Source: Alligator mississippiensis
Taxonomy: Eukaryota > Chordata > Crocodylia > Alligatoridae
DNA length: 64,000 nt
Direction: 5' to 3'
Assembly: GCF_030867095.1 (NCBI RefSeq)
Contig: NC_081828.1
Span: forward strand, 219,883,978 to 219,947,977
The notes under the pieces were generated by a model. That model worked only from the letters and a program-made list of their open reading frames with translations, did not search any database and had not been told where the DNA came from. Positions 54,501 through 64,000 of the stretch are shown piece by piece (the stretch's first letter is position 1; every line of letters starts with the position of its first letter). A program made the position numbers and the translations under genes.

Positions 54501-57472
54501 CAAGGGAAGTGGTGCTGGCTCCTACCCTGGGGGTCTATAAGAAGCGGCTTGATGCCTACATGGCTGGGGTCCCTTGAGCCCAGTTTCTCTCCTGCCCAGG
54601 CAGGGGGTCAGACTTGAAGATCTACAAGGTCCCTTCCGACCCGACTTCTATGAGTCTATGATTCTATGATATTGGATGTGTAGAGGAAGCTTATCTTGGG
54701 CTAACTCCCATCCATAAGGCTTTCCACTCTTCATGGCTCCAAATGTCTTGTCCTCGTCTTTTAAAGTTCTCTTTGGTCCATAGGGGTAGCCATTTAGTAC
54801 ATCCTTCTACTACCACCCAGGAGTCGCTGTAAATATAGATGGTCCTTCTAGGACTTGGACCTTCTGCTAATTCCCACACAGCCACGCTTAGCACTGCTTG
54901 GAGCTCGGCATACTGCGCGCTTTTTCTGAGGCCTTGTGACACTACTTGCTCGCCATCTCGAATCCTCAAGGCAGCTGCTCTCCAGGCACGGCCTCAAGCA
55001 GACCTATCTGCGAACCAGACTTCAACATCGGCTGAGGTCTCCATTTCAGGCGAGAAAGGAGGTGCTTCTTTGATGGGTGAAGGTTCACTGCAGCTTGTTT
55101 GATCAGGATAAACATTAATTGTACTTTCAGTGACTGTTTCAACTAATGCAGGGCGTCCCTTTGGGGTTGCTCGTTGGACCTGGCTCAAAATGTAATAAAT
55201 CTACCTTTGGACTGTGGTGTCTTGGGCTCTCCGCCCAGGTGGTAGCTGGCGGTCTGACAGAGCCATTCTGAGGATAGGTATCAGAGTAGTGATAACTGTG
55301 GGTAATTCCCCTCTCCGTGCTTCTGTGGCTTCCAGGGCTGCTGTTGCTGCACACAACATCTGCTCTAAGAGAGTATACCTTGCTTCTGCCCCTCTCCAGC
55401 CTCGGCTCCAGAATCCAAGGGGTTTTCCTTCTGCTTCCGAGGACTCCTTCTGCCACAGGCTCCAGTGTGGTCCTCCTTCCGAGACACCGATATGGAGCCA
55501 AAGCTCTCCTTCGGGACATCGTGCTGCTAGAGAGGCATGAACAGTTACTGCTTCTTTAAGGGCTCGTAAGGCATATTTATGCTCGGGACCCCATTCCCAT
55601 TTAGTTCTCTTCTTACATAGGTTATACAAGGGATGAGCAAATATGCTAAACTCAGGAACATGCATACGCCAAAAATTGAGTGCTCCCAATTGGGCTTGCA
55701 GTTCTTTCACGTTAGTGGGAGTCGGGGTCTCCACTATATTTTGCAGCTCCTCAATTGGTAATGATTCAAAGGCCTTGGTGGCAGCCTCTCTGTCTTGACT
55801 GCCTACCATGACGTCGTCTATATACTGCCACATGCGTATGTCGGGGTACTTTTCTTGAACTTCATGAACTATTGTAGCTAAAACCCCATGAGCCAGGGTG
55901 GGGCTGTGTATCCACCCCCAGGGCAACACAGTGTAGGTATACTGCTGCCCTATCCACGCGAAAGCAAATACCGGGCAGTGGCTCTCCTGGATGCGAATAG
56001 CAAAGAAGATGGCTTTTGGGCTTGTTTTTCGTTGCAGTGTTTAGCCCACAGCCCTCGCAAAACATTGGTGGGCACTCCATCAATTTATACTTTATTAAAA
56101 CCGGCAGCTAACAAGTCTTTCCACAATTTTGCTCGCCGGGTCTTGGGCTGGCCTTCTCCAGCTTTTCCAGCAACTCGGGGGGATCAGGGGGTTTGTCTTT
56201 TTCTAAAGCCACTGCCATGGCCTTGGCAGTTTTTGTTGGCATAGCCAGCCCTGACTTCTGCAAAATGGGTAGAAGCTGCACTAATTGCCAGATTGCATCT
56301 CTTACTGAGTGATCCACCGCCACTGGCTCCAAGGCCAGCAAGGCCGAGGTGCTGGTGCTCGTTGGCAAAACCTCCTCTACAACAGTGCTGTCACGACTTC
56401 TGCATCTGGCGTGCGAGTCCAAACCGCTGCACGAATAATTTCAGTTAATGCTAATTGATACAAGCAGCGGACAGCCTCCTCCAAATTGGTCCATGCCCAA
56501 GGGGCAGGGTTGAGTTTTTCTTCCATATTACCATACCTGGCTGCAGTGGCTTGGAGCACAGCGGGAAACAAAGTGACATTTTCATTGCCTCCTGCAAACT
56601 GATTTAACTGGAGTTCAGGGCGCAGAATGATTTGGACTGATTTGTCCCTACTCACAGATATAACAGAGGCCTCTTTAGTATACATTTGAACTAGCCAGTC
56701 TATTACTAGCTCTCCTGGCTTGGACTTCTGCTGCTTTTGAATATTTTTAATTTCCACAAGGGTAAAGGAATGTAGCTCTGTTTGGGGATTCTCTCCCTGC
56801 AGCCTTGAATGAGTTATCACCATGGGAAAAACTTGGCTGAGTTTCTCCCTCAGGGCGGGGAAGGCCTGGCTAGGTTCCTCCCTCTGGGCAGGAACATACG
56901 TGTTTCAGCACCAGGCTCATCATTAGGCTCCTCCTCTCCATCAGTCTTATCCCTTTGATCTTCCCAGACCTCAGCTTCTGGTTTATCTCCATACAGACAC
57001 TTGTGGGAGGATGGCTTCGCAGCCTGTGCTAACTGCGCTCTCTTCTGGAGGGGAGCAGCCACGCGCGCGATCATAATTTTTCCTTCCCTCTGTTCTAATG
57101 TTTCCAAGTAGCTCGCACGGCCTTGCACGCCACGCTGTTGGAATCTCACATCTTCTGACTCGTTACTCAGCCGGGTGACCTCTTCCCGGAGCTGGGCGAC
57201 TTCTTCAGCCCCTAGCCGCAGGCATGTGGCCAGCAGCCACGACAGGCACCCCTTCTCGGGCTTACCCTGGGCAGCAGCAGCAAACCCAGCCCAATGACTG
57301 AACAGTTCCCAGGTCACTCCAGGTAGGTCTCAACCTATCCTTATCCCACCCGGGATTCTCCATCCCCATCACCTCCTTAAGCAAAGCCACTAACGGGGCC
57401 CACACAACTCCTTTCATTCCGGCCTTTCTCTCTGGACCGGAGCCTCTCAATCCTGTTCGTGACGCCAATTTA
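51592..57472 (-). mobile_element. Fossil ERV, internal region (gag-pol and 3' part)
   Basis: Minus-strand order after the 5' LTR: a primer-site-like TGGCGTCACGAACAGG, gag-like frames (about 57317-56377), RT with a YIDD box (about 55929), RNase H-like parts (54969-54691), integrase pieces (about 53600-52729, MVERANGILKYNLRLASG) and a cysteine-rich, possibly envelope-related 3' part. A class III/spuma-like affiliation is likely but inferred. It is broken many times, and a CR1 has inserted into it. LTR divergence suggests an age of tens of millions of years. Confidence 0.85.
53807..54668 (+). mobile_element. CR1 LINE inserted in the ERV, with target duplication
   Basis: A 5'-truncated CR1 with an intact tail (TATGATTCTATG). 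It encodes LQQDLDRLQGWANKNRMRF and MNMGRQCEVTVGPANRTLSC. ATATTGG stands directly on both sides (53800-53806 and 54669-54675), a 7-base target duplication. It is closely related to the host CR1 at 32108-33635. Confidence 0.94.
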
Positions 57473-58177
57473 TGTCCCAGCTGCCTGCGGAGGGTTCAGG
57501 ATTGAGAGTATGGTCAGGGGTAGAAAGGTAAGAAAGGTTTGTTGACTTAACAAAAACACAACTATGCGTAGTAACAAAACAAACAATGACAGACAAGAAC
57601 AATTTGCGCTGGCAACTTATCGGCAGTCCCCTCTGATGCCTGATACACAGCAAGCTTCTCTTTCCACAAAGTTCAGCAAAGTCGGGTGTCCCCGATCAGC
57701 GCTGTCCGAGAGGGACCGGGAAGAGCCCTGGAATGCAGTCCTTGGGCTCCTCGAGGTCCACGGGCCCACTGATCCAGGCAACAGCTAACTAATCCTTTTC
57801 ACACAGCTGTATCTTCCTTCTGAATGGTTTCTAGATATTCCAGCTCATTTATAGCTTCTGAATGGTTCTGATAACGTACAACCACACAGATTCCTTTTAT
57901 TTCAACTGTCCTTACACTGACCAATAGCAGTACAAGCCTTGCATTCCTATGATAAGGTAATTTTAACTATGCCACAGGGCCTTACTACTTCAAGGCTTTG
58001 CTAAATTTATTAAGCTTTACTTTATACAAGGTCTCACTACATCTTAAGCTTTAATTAGGCTTTTAGCAACAACATATAGCTTAATATCTAAACAAATACA
58101 GAAAAACACTTGGTCTAATCTTCATAGAGCCTTCAGCAAGCACCTTTATCACACAGACATAATTTTCAGCTGTCACA
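57473..58177 (-). mobile_element. LTR of fossil ERV (5' side)
   Basis: On the minus strand it begins TGTGACAGCTG and ends GGGACA, about 705 bases. The primer-site-like sequence starts a few bases further on. Confidence 0.88.
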
Positions 58178-59150
58178 GTAGTGGTTTCCAGGGGCCCCTC
58201 CTGGCTATGGCCTGTGCTATCTAGAAAGCTGCCGTTAGCATAGGAGTGCTCCAGAGACCGGTCGATTGGTTAAACCTGCATTGGAAATCAGGGAGCGCGT
58301 CCAGGCAATGACACAACCCCGGGAAGCAGGTTTGGTGCAGCCGGGATGGGTCTGTTAATGGGAAATCCCTCCTGGCGCCTCCTAAAGAGGTTGCCTCTCA
58401 CAGACCCACCCTTGTACCCAGAGCCGTGCCGTGGTCTGGAGGAGGTGATGACTTGGCAGGCAGGTCATCTGGGGTGAGGGTGATGTGGAGGAGTTGTGCA
58501 ACCTGCTATTGCCGTTCACGGTCTGCTTAACAGTATCTCAGGCAGGCAGCTGTGCCCACGTGGTGTGGGGTGTTGCAGCACAGGCTGGGCACACGCGTGG
58601 TGGCAACGATGGCCTCGGGGAGGCTGCTGATGTTCTGGGGTCTGTTGAGGACGTTGGTGGTGTCTTGTAGAAACCATCTTTGAGTGATGAGCCGTTTCAG
58701 GACAGCTCCAATAAAGCTGATGGCTCTCCTGTGAGGGGACCACAGGTGGATGTGATGGGTCTGCCAGGGCGACCTGGTTTGTGGCTCTTTGGGACTGGAC
58801 ACGTGCTTGGAGGAAAGGGGCATCGGTTGCTATTGAGCAGGGAACGAGGGGCATGGCCTTGGCATCAGACCTGCCTGGACCCTCAATGCTGGAGGCTGCA
58901 AGGGAGAGAGGAAAAACCCTGCTTGGAGCCGGTCACTGTCCCTTCAGCCTCCGCTCTCTGCCCCCGTGTGACACGGCACTGGGCACCACGGACTGGGTCT
59001 GGCCAGGGGATGGCAGTGCTGCTGCTCTGATAGACAGCTCATGGGCCGGGACAGTGGGGGATGAGTGGGAGCCGGTTTTTCTGCAGCTGGACTGGGAGTC
59101 AATGGTCTTTCCAGTTCCCGAGCAAATGCTGGTGTGCGGCCGCCCGAACC
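58178..59150. other. Unassigned sequence
   Basis: No gene or repeat recognised; GC content near the regional mean. Confidence 0.4.
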
Positions 59151-59154
59151 CTAT

Positions 59155-59855
59155 CTGGTGTCAGAGAGCGTTGGTCGGCTTCACCGATGCACTCCGTCAC
59201 CAGGGAGGACTACACCGCGGGTGCTCAGGGCTGCAGGGGGGCTGTAGGTCAGGAAGGCCGAGGTGGAGATGGGACTGGGACTAGCGGCCCAGATCGAGGA
59301 CAACTAGAAGTCCTTTTTTAAATGCATAGGGAGTAAAAAGAGGGTACCGGGTAACGTGGGGCCTCTGCAGGACACGCTTGGAAATCTGGTGGTCTCACCA
59401 GACGGCAAGGCTAACCTCTTCAACAATTTCTGTGCCTCCATTTTTCTAAGCAGGGACCGGGTCATCCCCCCCACCGGGATCCCCAATGGCCCCAGGGGAG
59501 GCGCACCCAGACCTAGGGTCAGCGAGGATCCAGTCAGGGAACTTCTGGAGGCATTGGGAGAGTCCCTGTTCCCCCGAGCACTACCAGGAGTAACAAGGAA
59601 TAACGGCCATAAGTTGACAGAGGGTAGGTTCAGACTAGACATCAGGCGGCGCTACTTCACAGTCAGGGCAGCTAGGATCTGGAACCAACTTCCAGGAGAA
59701 GTGGTGCTGGCTCCTACCCTGGGGGTCTTCAAAAGGAGGCTAGATAGACACCCTGCCGGGGTCATTTGACCCCAGCTTTCTTTCCTGCCCACGGCAGGGG
59801 GTCGGACTTGATGATCTGCTCAGGACCCTTCCAACCCTACCAACGATGAAACTAT
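59155..59855 (+). mobile_element. CR1 LINE with internal deletion
   Basis: Linker and RT start (VGPLQDTLGNLVVSPDGKAN, FNNFCASIFLSRDR) joined at about 59560 to the C-terminal part (SLFPRALPGVTRNNGHKLTE, LDIRRRYFTVRAARIWNQLP). The usual tail follows. Confidence 0.92.
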
Positions 59856-60270
59856 GAAACTCGTTGGTGTCAGCCGATTTGCCCAGTAATCCTACTCCAA
59901 ATTCAGCTCCTGGCTTGATGCCTTACACACAGCGCACAGGCCGGGGGCTAGCAGTTGGCACCAGGTCCCTTGAAAACTGAGCTGGCAGCAGACACAACTG
60001 TGGCCCCCCTGGAGCGGAGCAGGCAGCCCTGGTACCACGGCCCCTGGGTGGGCGAGCGGCAAGGGCAGGTCACGGTGGGGTGGTCACTGGGGGCATGAAC
60101 CCCCTCCTTCCAAGCTGCTGGAGGTGCTGCATGACTTCTTCAGCCCCTACCTGCAGGCTCAGGGACTGTCCTGGTTTCCTCAAGCTGAGACCATGTGGCT
60201 GCCCTGCCCACCCCGGCCCTGGGACCAGCTCTCATGTGAGGGCATGAGGAAGGGGGAAGAGTGCCTGGCT
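59856..60270. other. Unassigned sequence
   Basis: One short open stretch (60124-60306) has no recognised relatives. No other feature is seen. Confidence 0.35.
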
Positions 60271-62387
60271 ATCCCAGCTGCCTGCAGTGGGTTTGTTCAG
60301 GACTGAGAGAGTGGCTGGGGTGAAAAGGTAAGAAAGATTTATTGATCAAACAAACACGTAAAGCCGGTTTAGCTGTCACGGGATGCCTCAGCAAGCACTC
60401 TTTTAAGCAGACATTATTTTGCTGTCAAGAGACATGACCAAGTCCCTGCTACATTCTACCTTTGCTTGTTGAAGCATCCTGGGACATTTATAGCTGAGAT
60501 GCTAAAGCTACATAAACTTCGTTAGGAAATGGGGAGGGATCTTTGAGTTCAGCTTGCATAGCCTGGGCAGATTTGCGACAACTGTTAAAACACTATTTAG
60601 CTATTGCTACTAAGGCAATGTAGAGTGCTATAACACTTAAGGTGGTCAGCCATGTGGTTGATGTGATATACGGTGACATTTGAACAGCACGAATTGCATC
60701 GTACTATTTACGTGGCTCGGTCTCATTGACAGCTAAACTGATGATTTTTTTCACCCTCCCGAGCAAGCAGGGCTAATTGAGTGCCTTGCTGAGCTCATGC
60801 TTCAAGGCTTCACAGCTTATCTTTTACTTCATTTTAGTTTTCTAATCGTGGCATGTCTACATTTGTTACCCATTACATGGGTATCGTAAAGTTGAGGATT
60901 ATGGTTTTAGAAGAGATTTCTGGCTATTTTAGGGCAATAGGACGGTTATTTCGTTGCAGCAGAGCAACAGCTCTACTCTTAGCTCTTATGCAACACAAGC
61001 TACACGAGGTCCAGATGGTACCGTTTTCATGCAGTAAGCGACCTGGTTTTTCTCAACAAACACGCTGCTTTATTGTGACATATGCTACATTAGGTAGTTC
61101 ATGTACGCAGGTCATATTGAGCGGACTAACAGGTTATTTTTATATAGGGTTTTTAATTGAATTAAGATGTTACTGATTTGAACTCGGGGGATTGTGTTAC
61201 ACACCGAGGGCTGTCGGGGTGACTATCTCCCATATGGGGCGATGCAGATTCTAGTTTTAAAGGCATCTTTTTCTTAGCCTTGTGCTAAGCAAATAAGCAG
61301 TGATCTAACTTCTATTTTTTACTTCATTCACTAGGAATAAATACTTCTCTTTATTACAACTTTTAAAGTGGTAATCTAGGTGCTTTGATAGGGGTATTTC
61401 TTTTTAAATGTTGCGGGCCTTTCACGATGCTCTAAGCCAGGGGCTATTTTTTGTTTTTAACGCTGTTTATTACTTGGGGAAATGCATGTTTCATGATAAC
61501 TGAACTTGCGCACAGGCAGCGCTTCAAGTTTGATGTGTGTTGGCTTTAAAAGCAGTGTCCATCATGGCCTGGGCAAGACGGGCTGTTTCTAATTTTATAT
61601 TTGTTATTAATTCGTCAGTACGCTCTGAGGTTTTCCCCTCAAGCATGCCTCCCCTGCTGAGCAGCCCTACTGCTTGTCCGAGGCTGGTTACTTCTTCAGC
61701 AATTTGGGGGGATTTGTCTAAGTTTCATACATTTATAGCTGAGTTAAGTTTATTTTAAAGATAACCCGGAGTCTCTCTTCGCTTGCGGGACCTAACTGTC
61801 TTTGTGGAACGGAAGACGGTTGGCTATTCTCACTCGAGTAACTCCTCAGTTGCACGGGCTCCTGCTGAACAGCTTGGGAAGGCAGCTCAGACATACCATT
61901 GAATACTGCTGGTCTGAATAATACTCGGGCAGTGAACAATGAAGCCTTTAGGAGGGTTGGGGCTTTAACCTGTGACTGTCCAGGGCATGGTGTTATACAC
62001 GGGCAGTGTCGGGGCTCTCGCGGGGGAACGGCCAACGACAACAGTGATATAATACCGGGTTGGCAAAATGACATTGTCTTGGCAAAATCATAGCACTAAT
62101 TTGCTTTAGAAATCTTACTGGTATAAAAGGATGGGGATAATTGGGGGAAAGTTGTGCATACAGCTATGGCAAAATGCATTAACAAAATACAGGAAATGCT
62201 GAACCACAACGGCTTTGTTTTACTCTCTTTCTTCTAGCTATAAGCATTCCTCAGCACATAGATAAGCAGCAGAAAACCAGGTTTAGCCCTCAGAAAGCCG
62301 GTTTAGCTGTCACAGGATGCCTCAGCAAGCACTCTATTAAGCAGACGCTATTTTGCTGTCAAGAGACATGACCAAGTCCCTGCTACA
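60271..62387 (-). mobile_element. Short fossil ERV upstream of AOC1
   Basis: The ends are direct repeats: 60371-60453 and 62292-62387 share CCGGTTTAGCTGTCACGGGA, GCCTCAGCAAGCACTC and a CCCTGCTACA border. 60271-60370 and the internal start (60454-60560) resemble the LTR and flanking internal region of the ERV at 51-58 kb, so the two belong to one family. The internal part is short, AT-rich and without recognisable gag or pol. It is strongly broken. It ends 193 bases before the AOC1 start codon. Confidence 0.75.
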
Positions 62388-62565
62388 CCCGGCCCCTGCC
62401 CAGACCGGTGCCTGGAGCCCTGGAGGGGGTAGCTTGGGCTGTGGCTGGGACTGCTGGAAATGGGGCGACACCAGGGACCCCCGAGGCTAGGAGCCTTATG
62501 CGGTGGAAGTTGGGGGCCGCCAGCTGCCCTGCCCCTCCCTGACTGCCCCGTCGTCCCCTCTGCAG

Positions 62566-64000
62566 GTGTCTGGAGGCAGGATGTGGCTGCAGGTGCTGAT
62601 GGGAGCAGCGCTGGCGCTGAGCGCCATGGCCGCCCCGGGGCAGAGCCCGCCTGGCGCCGCCGTCTTCGCCGACCTGAGCCCCGCGGAGCTGCGCGCCGTG
62701 CGGGACTTCCTGCTGAGCCGGCCGGAGCTGGGGCTGGTGCCCGAGCGCACGGGGCCCCTGGCCGCCAACCGCCTCTTCCTGGTGGAGATGCTGGCGCCCA
62801 AGAAACGCCTGGCGCTGCGCTTCCTGGACCAGGACGGGCCCCCGCCTCAGCGCCAGGCCCGCGCCGTCGTCTACTTTGCCGGCCAGGCCCAGCCGAACGT
62901 CACCGAGTACGTGGTGGGGCCCCTGCCCCGGCCCAGCTACTACCGACCGCGGCACTTCAAGGGCAGGCGCCCAGTGCCCTTCGCGGCCCGGCCCGTCACG
63001 GGCCTGGAGTACGAGCTGCTGCACCAGAAGCTGGAGGAAGCCACGGCGCCGCTGTCCCGCCTGCTGCGCGACACCACGGGCTACTGGTACCACAACTGCA
63101 GCACGCGCTGCCTCGTCTACACGGACGTGGCGCCGCGTGGTCTGGCGCCCGGCGAGCGCCGGTCCTGGGTCATGCTGCAGCGCCTGGTGGAGGGCTACTT
63201 CCTGCACCCCGTGGGCGTGGAGCTGCTGCTCGACCACCGCAGCCTGGACCCGCGGCGCTGGGCCGTGCAGCAGGTGTGGTTCCAGGGCCGGTACTTCCCC
63301 AGCGTGGAGGCGCTGGCGCAGAGCTACGCGGCCGGCAGCCTGCAGGCCGAGCACCTGCCCGAGCCGGATGCACACGAGCTGTACTCCAGCTACGTGCCAC
63401 GCGGGCGCTTCGGCACCGACACGCCCACCGACGTGCACGGGGCCAAGGTGTGCGAGCCCCAGGGCCGGCGCTACCGCGTGCAGGGCAACCAGGTGGAGTA
63501 CGGGGGCTGGGCGCTGGCCTTCCGGCTCCGCTCGTCCTCCGGGCTGCAGCTGTTCGACCTGCGCTTCGACGGGGCGCGCGTGGCCTACGAGCTGAGCGTG
63601 CAGGAGGCGCTGGCTTTCTACGGCGGCAGCACTCCCTCGGCCATGCAGACCAAGTTCCTGGACGCCGGCTGGGCCATGGGTACCCTGGCGCACGAGCTGG
63701 CGCCCGGCGTGGACTGCCCCGAGTCCGCCACCTTCATAGACGCGGTGCACCTGTACGACGCGGCGGGGCCGGTGCGGTTCCGGCGGGCGCTGTGCATCTT
63801 CGAGCTGCCCACGGGCGTGCCCCTGCGGCGCCACTTCAACAGCGACTTCCAGGGCAGCTTCCGCTTCTACGGGGGGCTGGAGGGCACTGCCCTGGTGCTG
63901 CGCACCACCGCCACCGTCTACAACTACGACTACATCTGGGACGTGCTGCTGTACCCCAACGGCGTCCTCGAGGCCAAGGTCCACGCCACCGGCTACATCC
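62566..64000 (+). CDS. AOC1: AOC1, diamine oxidase (copper amine oxidase), first coding exon, partial
   Basis: An acceptor (CTCTGCAG, ending 62565) precedes a 15-base 5' UTR; ATG is at 62581 and the frame is open to the window edge (473 residues seen). AOC1 is a secreted copper/topaquinone enzyme that oxidises histamine and diamines. There is a signal peptide (MWLQVLMGAALALSAMAA), then two N-terminal amine-oxidase domains (LVEMLAPKKRLALRFLD, TDVAPRGLAPGERRSW) and the start of the catalytic domain (YGGWALAFRLRSSSGLQ). The catalytic base is Asp361 in FLDAGWAMG (human Asp373) and the topaquinone precursor is Tyr449 in VYNYDY (human Tyr461). The constant 12-residue offset supports correct frame and start. 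The copper-binding histidines lie beyond the window. Large size of this exon fits the AOC family. TMEM176 neighbours support AOC1 over AOC2/AOC3. Confidence 0.97.
   Translation, partial: MSGGRMWLQVLMGAALALSAMAAPGQSPPGAAVFADLSPAELRAVRDFLLSRPELGLVPERTGPLAANRLFLVEMLAPKKRLALRFLDQDGPPPQRQARAVVYFAGQAQPNVTEYVVGPLPRPSYYRPRHFKGRRPVPFAARPVTGLEYELLHQKLEEATAPLSRLLRDTTGYWYHNCSTRCLVYTDVAPRGLAPGERRSWVMLQRLVEGYFLHPVGVELLLDHRSLDPRRWAVQQVWFQGRYFPSVEALAQSYAAGSLQAEHLPEPDAHELYSSYVPRGRFGTDTPTDVHGAKVCEPQGRRYRVQGNQVEYGGWALAFRLRSSSGLQLFDLRFDGARVAYELSVQEALAFYGGSTPSAMQTKFLDAGWAMGTLAHELAPGVDCPESATFIDAVHLYDAAGPVRFRRALCIFELPTGVPLRRHFNSDFQGSFRFYGGLEGTALVLRTTATVYNYDYIWDVLLYPNGVLEAKVHATGYI

Noticed and set aside
60853-61176. 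107-codon frame upstream of AOC1 as a small gene
   Set aside because: It lies inside the short ERV and has no recognised relatives or splice context.
62383-63984. Minus-strand frame of 533 codons
   Set aside because: It is the antisense shadow of the AOC1 exon, whose sense frame has catalytic motifs at the expected spacing.

Overview
The window looks like crocodilian nuclear DNA. CR1 LINEs are abundant, and there is a composite repeat carrying U1- and U2-like heads that resembles the SINEU elements described in crocodilians. Two host genes at the right end have clear vertebrate homologues: AOC1 (diamine oxidase) and a HEG1-like membrane protein. TMEM176-family sequence near AOC1 matches the human order TMEM176B-TMEM176A-AOC1. 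The species is inferred, not shown.

Layout. 1-12 kb: a large imperfect inverted repeat (arms 1-2003 and 9841-11884). Each arm holds a CpG-rich promoter-like block, a SINEU-like element and a TAGA/TATC microsatellite. Between the arms lies a six-exon TMEM176-like gene (about 4.3-8.1 kb) with a CR1 fragment in intron 2. 13.4-16.8 kb: a fossil retroviral gag-pol piece. 16.8-20 kb: a full-length U1 snRNA gene (17490-17653), Ty3/gypsy and CR1 debris, and a full-length U5 snRNA gene (19860-19975). Both snRNA genes have an octamer-like distal element about 210-225 bases upstream and a 3' box. 21.2-27 kb: a second U1 gene split by a 3-kb Tx1/L1-like LINE, plus an inverted, nearly identical partial copy of that LINE that abuts a U5 fragment and a U1-like fragment.

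27.8-39.7 kb: a second TMEM176 paralogue on the minus strand. Its exon 2 is cut by a 10.3-kb insertion containing AT-rich retroviral-like sequence, an LTR-like block, a CR1 and, nested in that CR1, a near full-length CR1 of 4.5 kb with ORF1 and ORF2. 41.4-46.3 kb: a HEG1-like gene with signal peptide, EGF-like modules, SEA-like region, transmembrane helix and an RRDYF tail; twelve exons join in phase. 47.6-50 kb: Ty3/gypsy and CR1 debris, followed by a CpG island. 51-58.2 kb: a fossil ERV with two LTRs. 60.3-62.4 kb: a shorter relative of that ERV ending 193 bases before the AOC1 start codon. 62.6 kb to the end: the large first coding exon of AOC1, cut by the window edge.

The main theme is traffic between snRNA genes and non-LTR retrotransposons: intact U1 and U5 genes, a U1 gene hit by a LINE, LINE ends abutting U5 and U1 pieces, and SINEs with U1/U2 heads, all within 27 kb.
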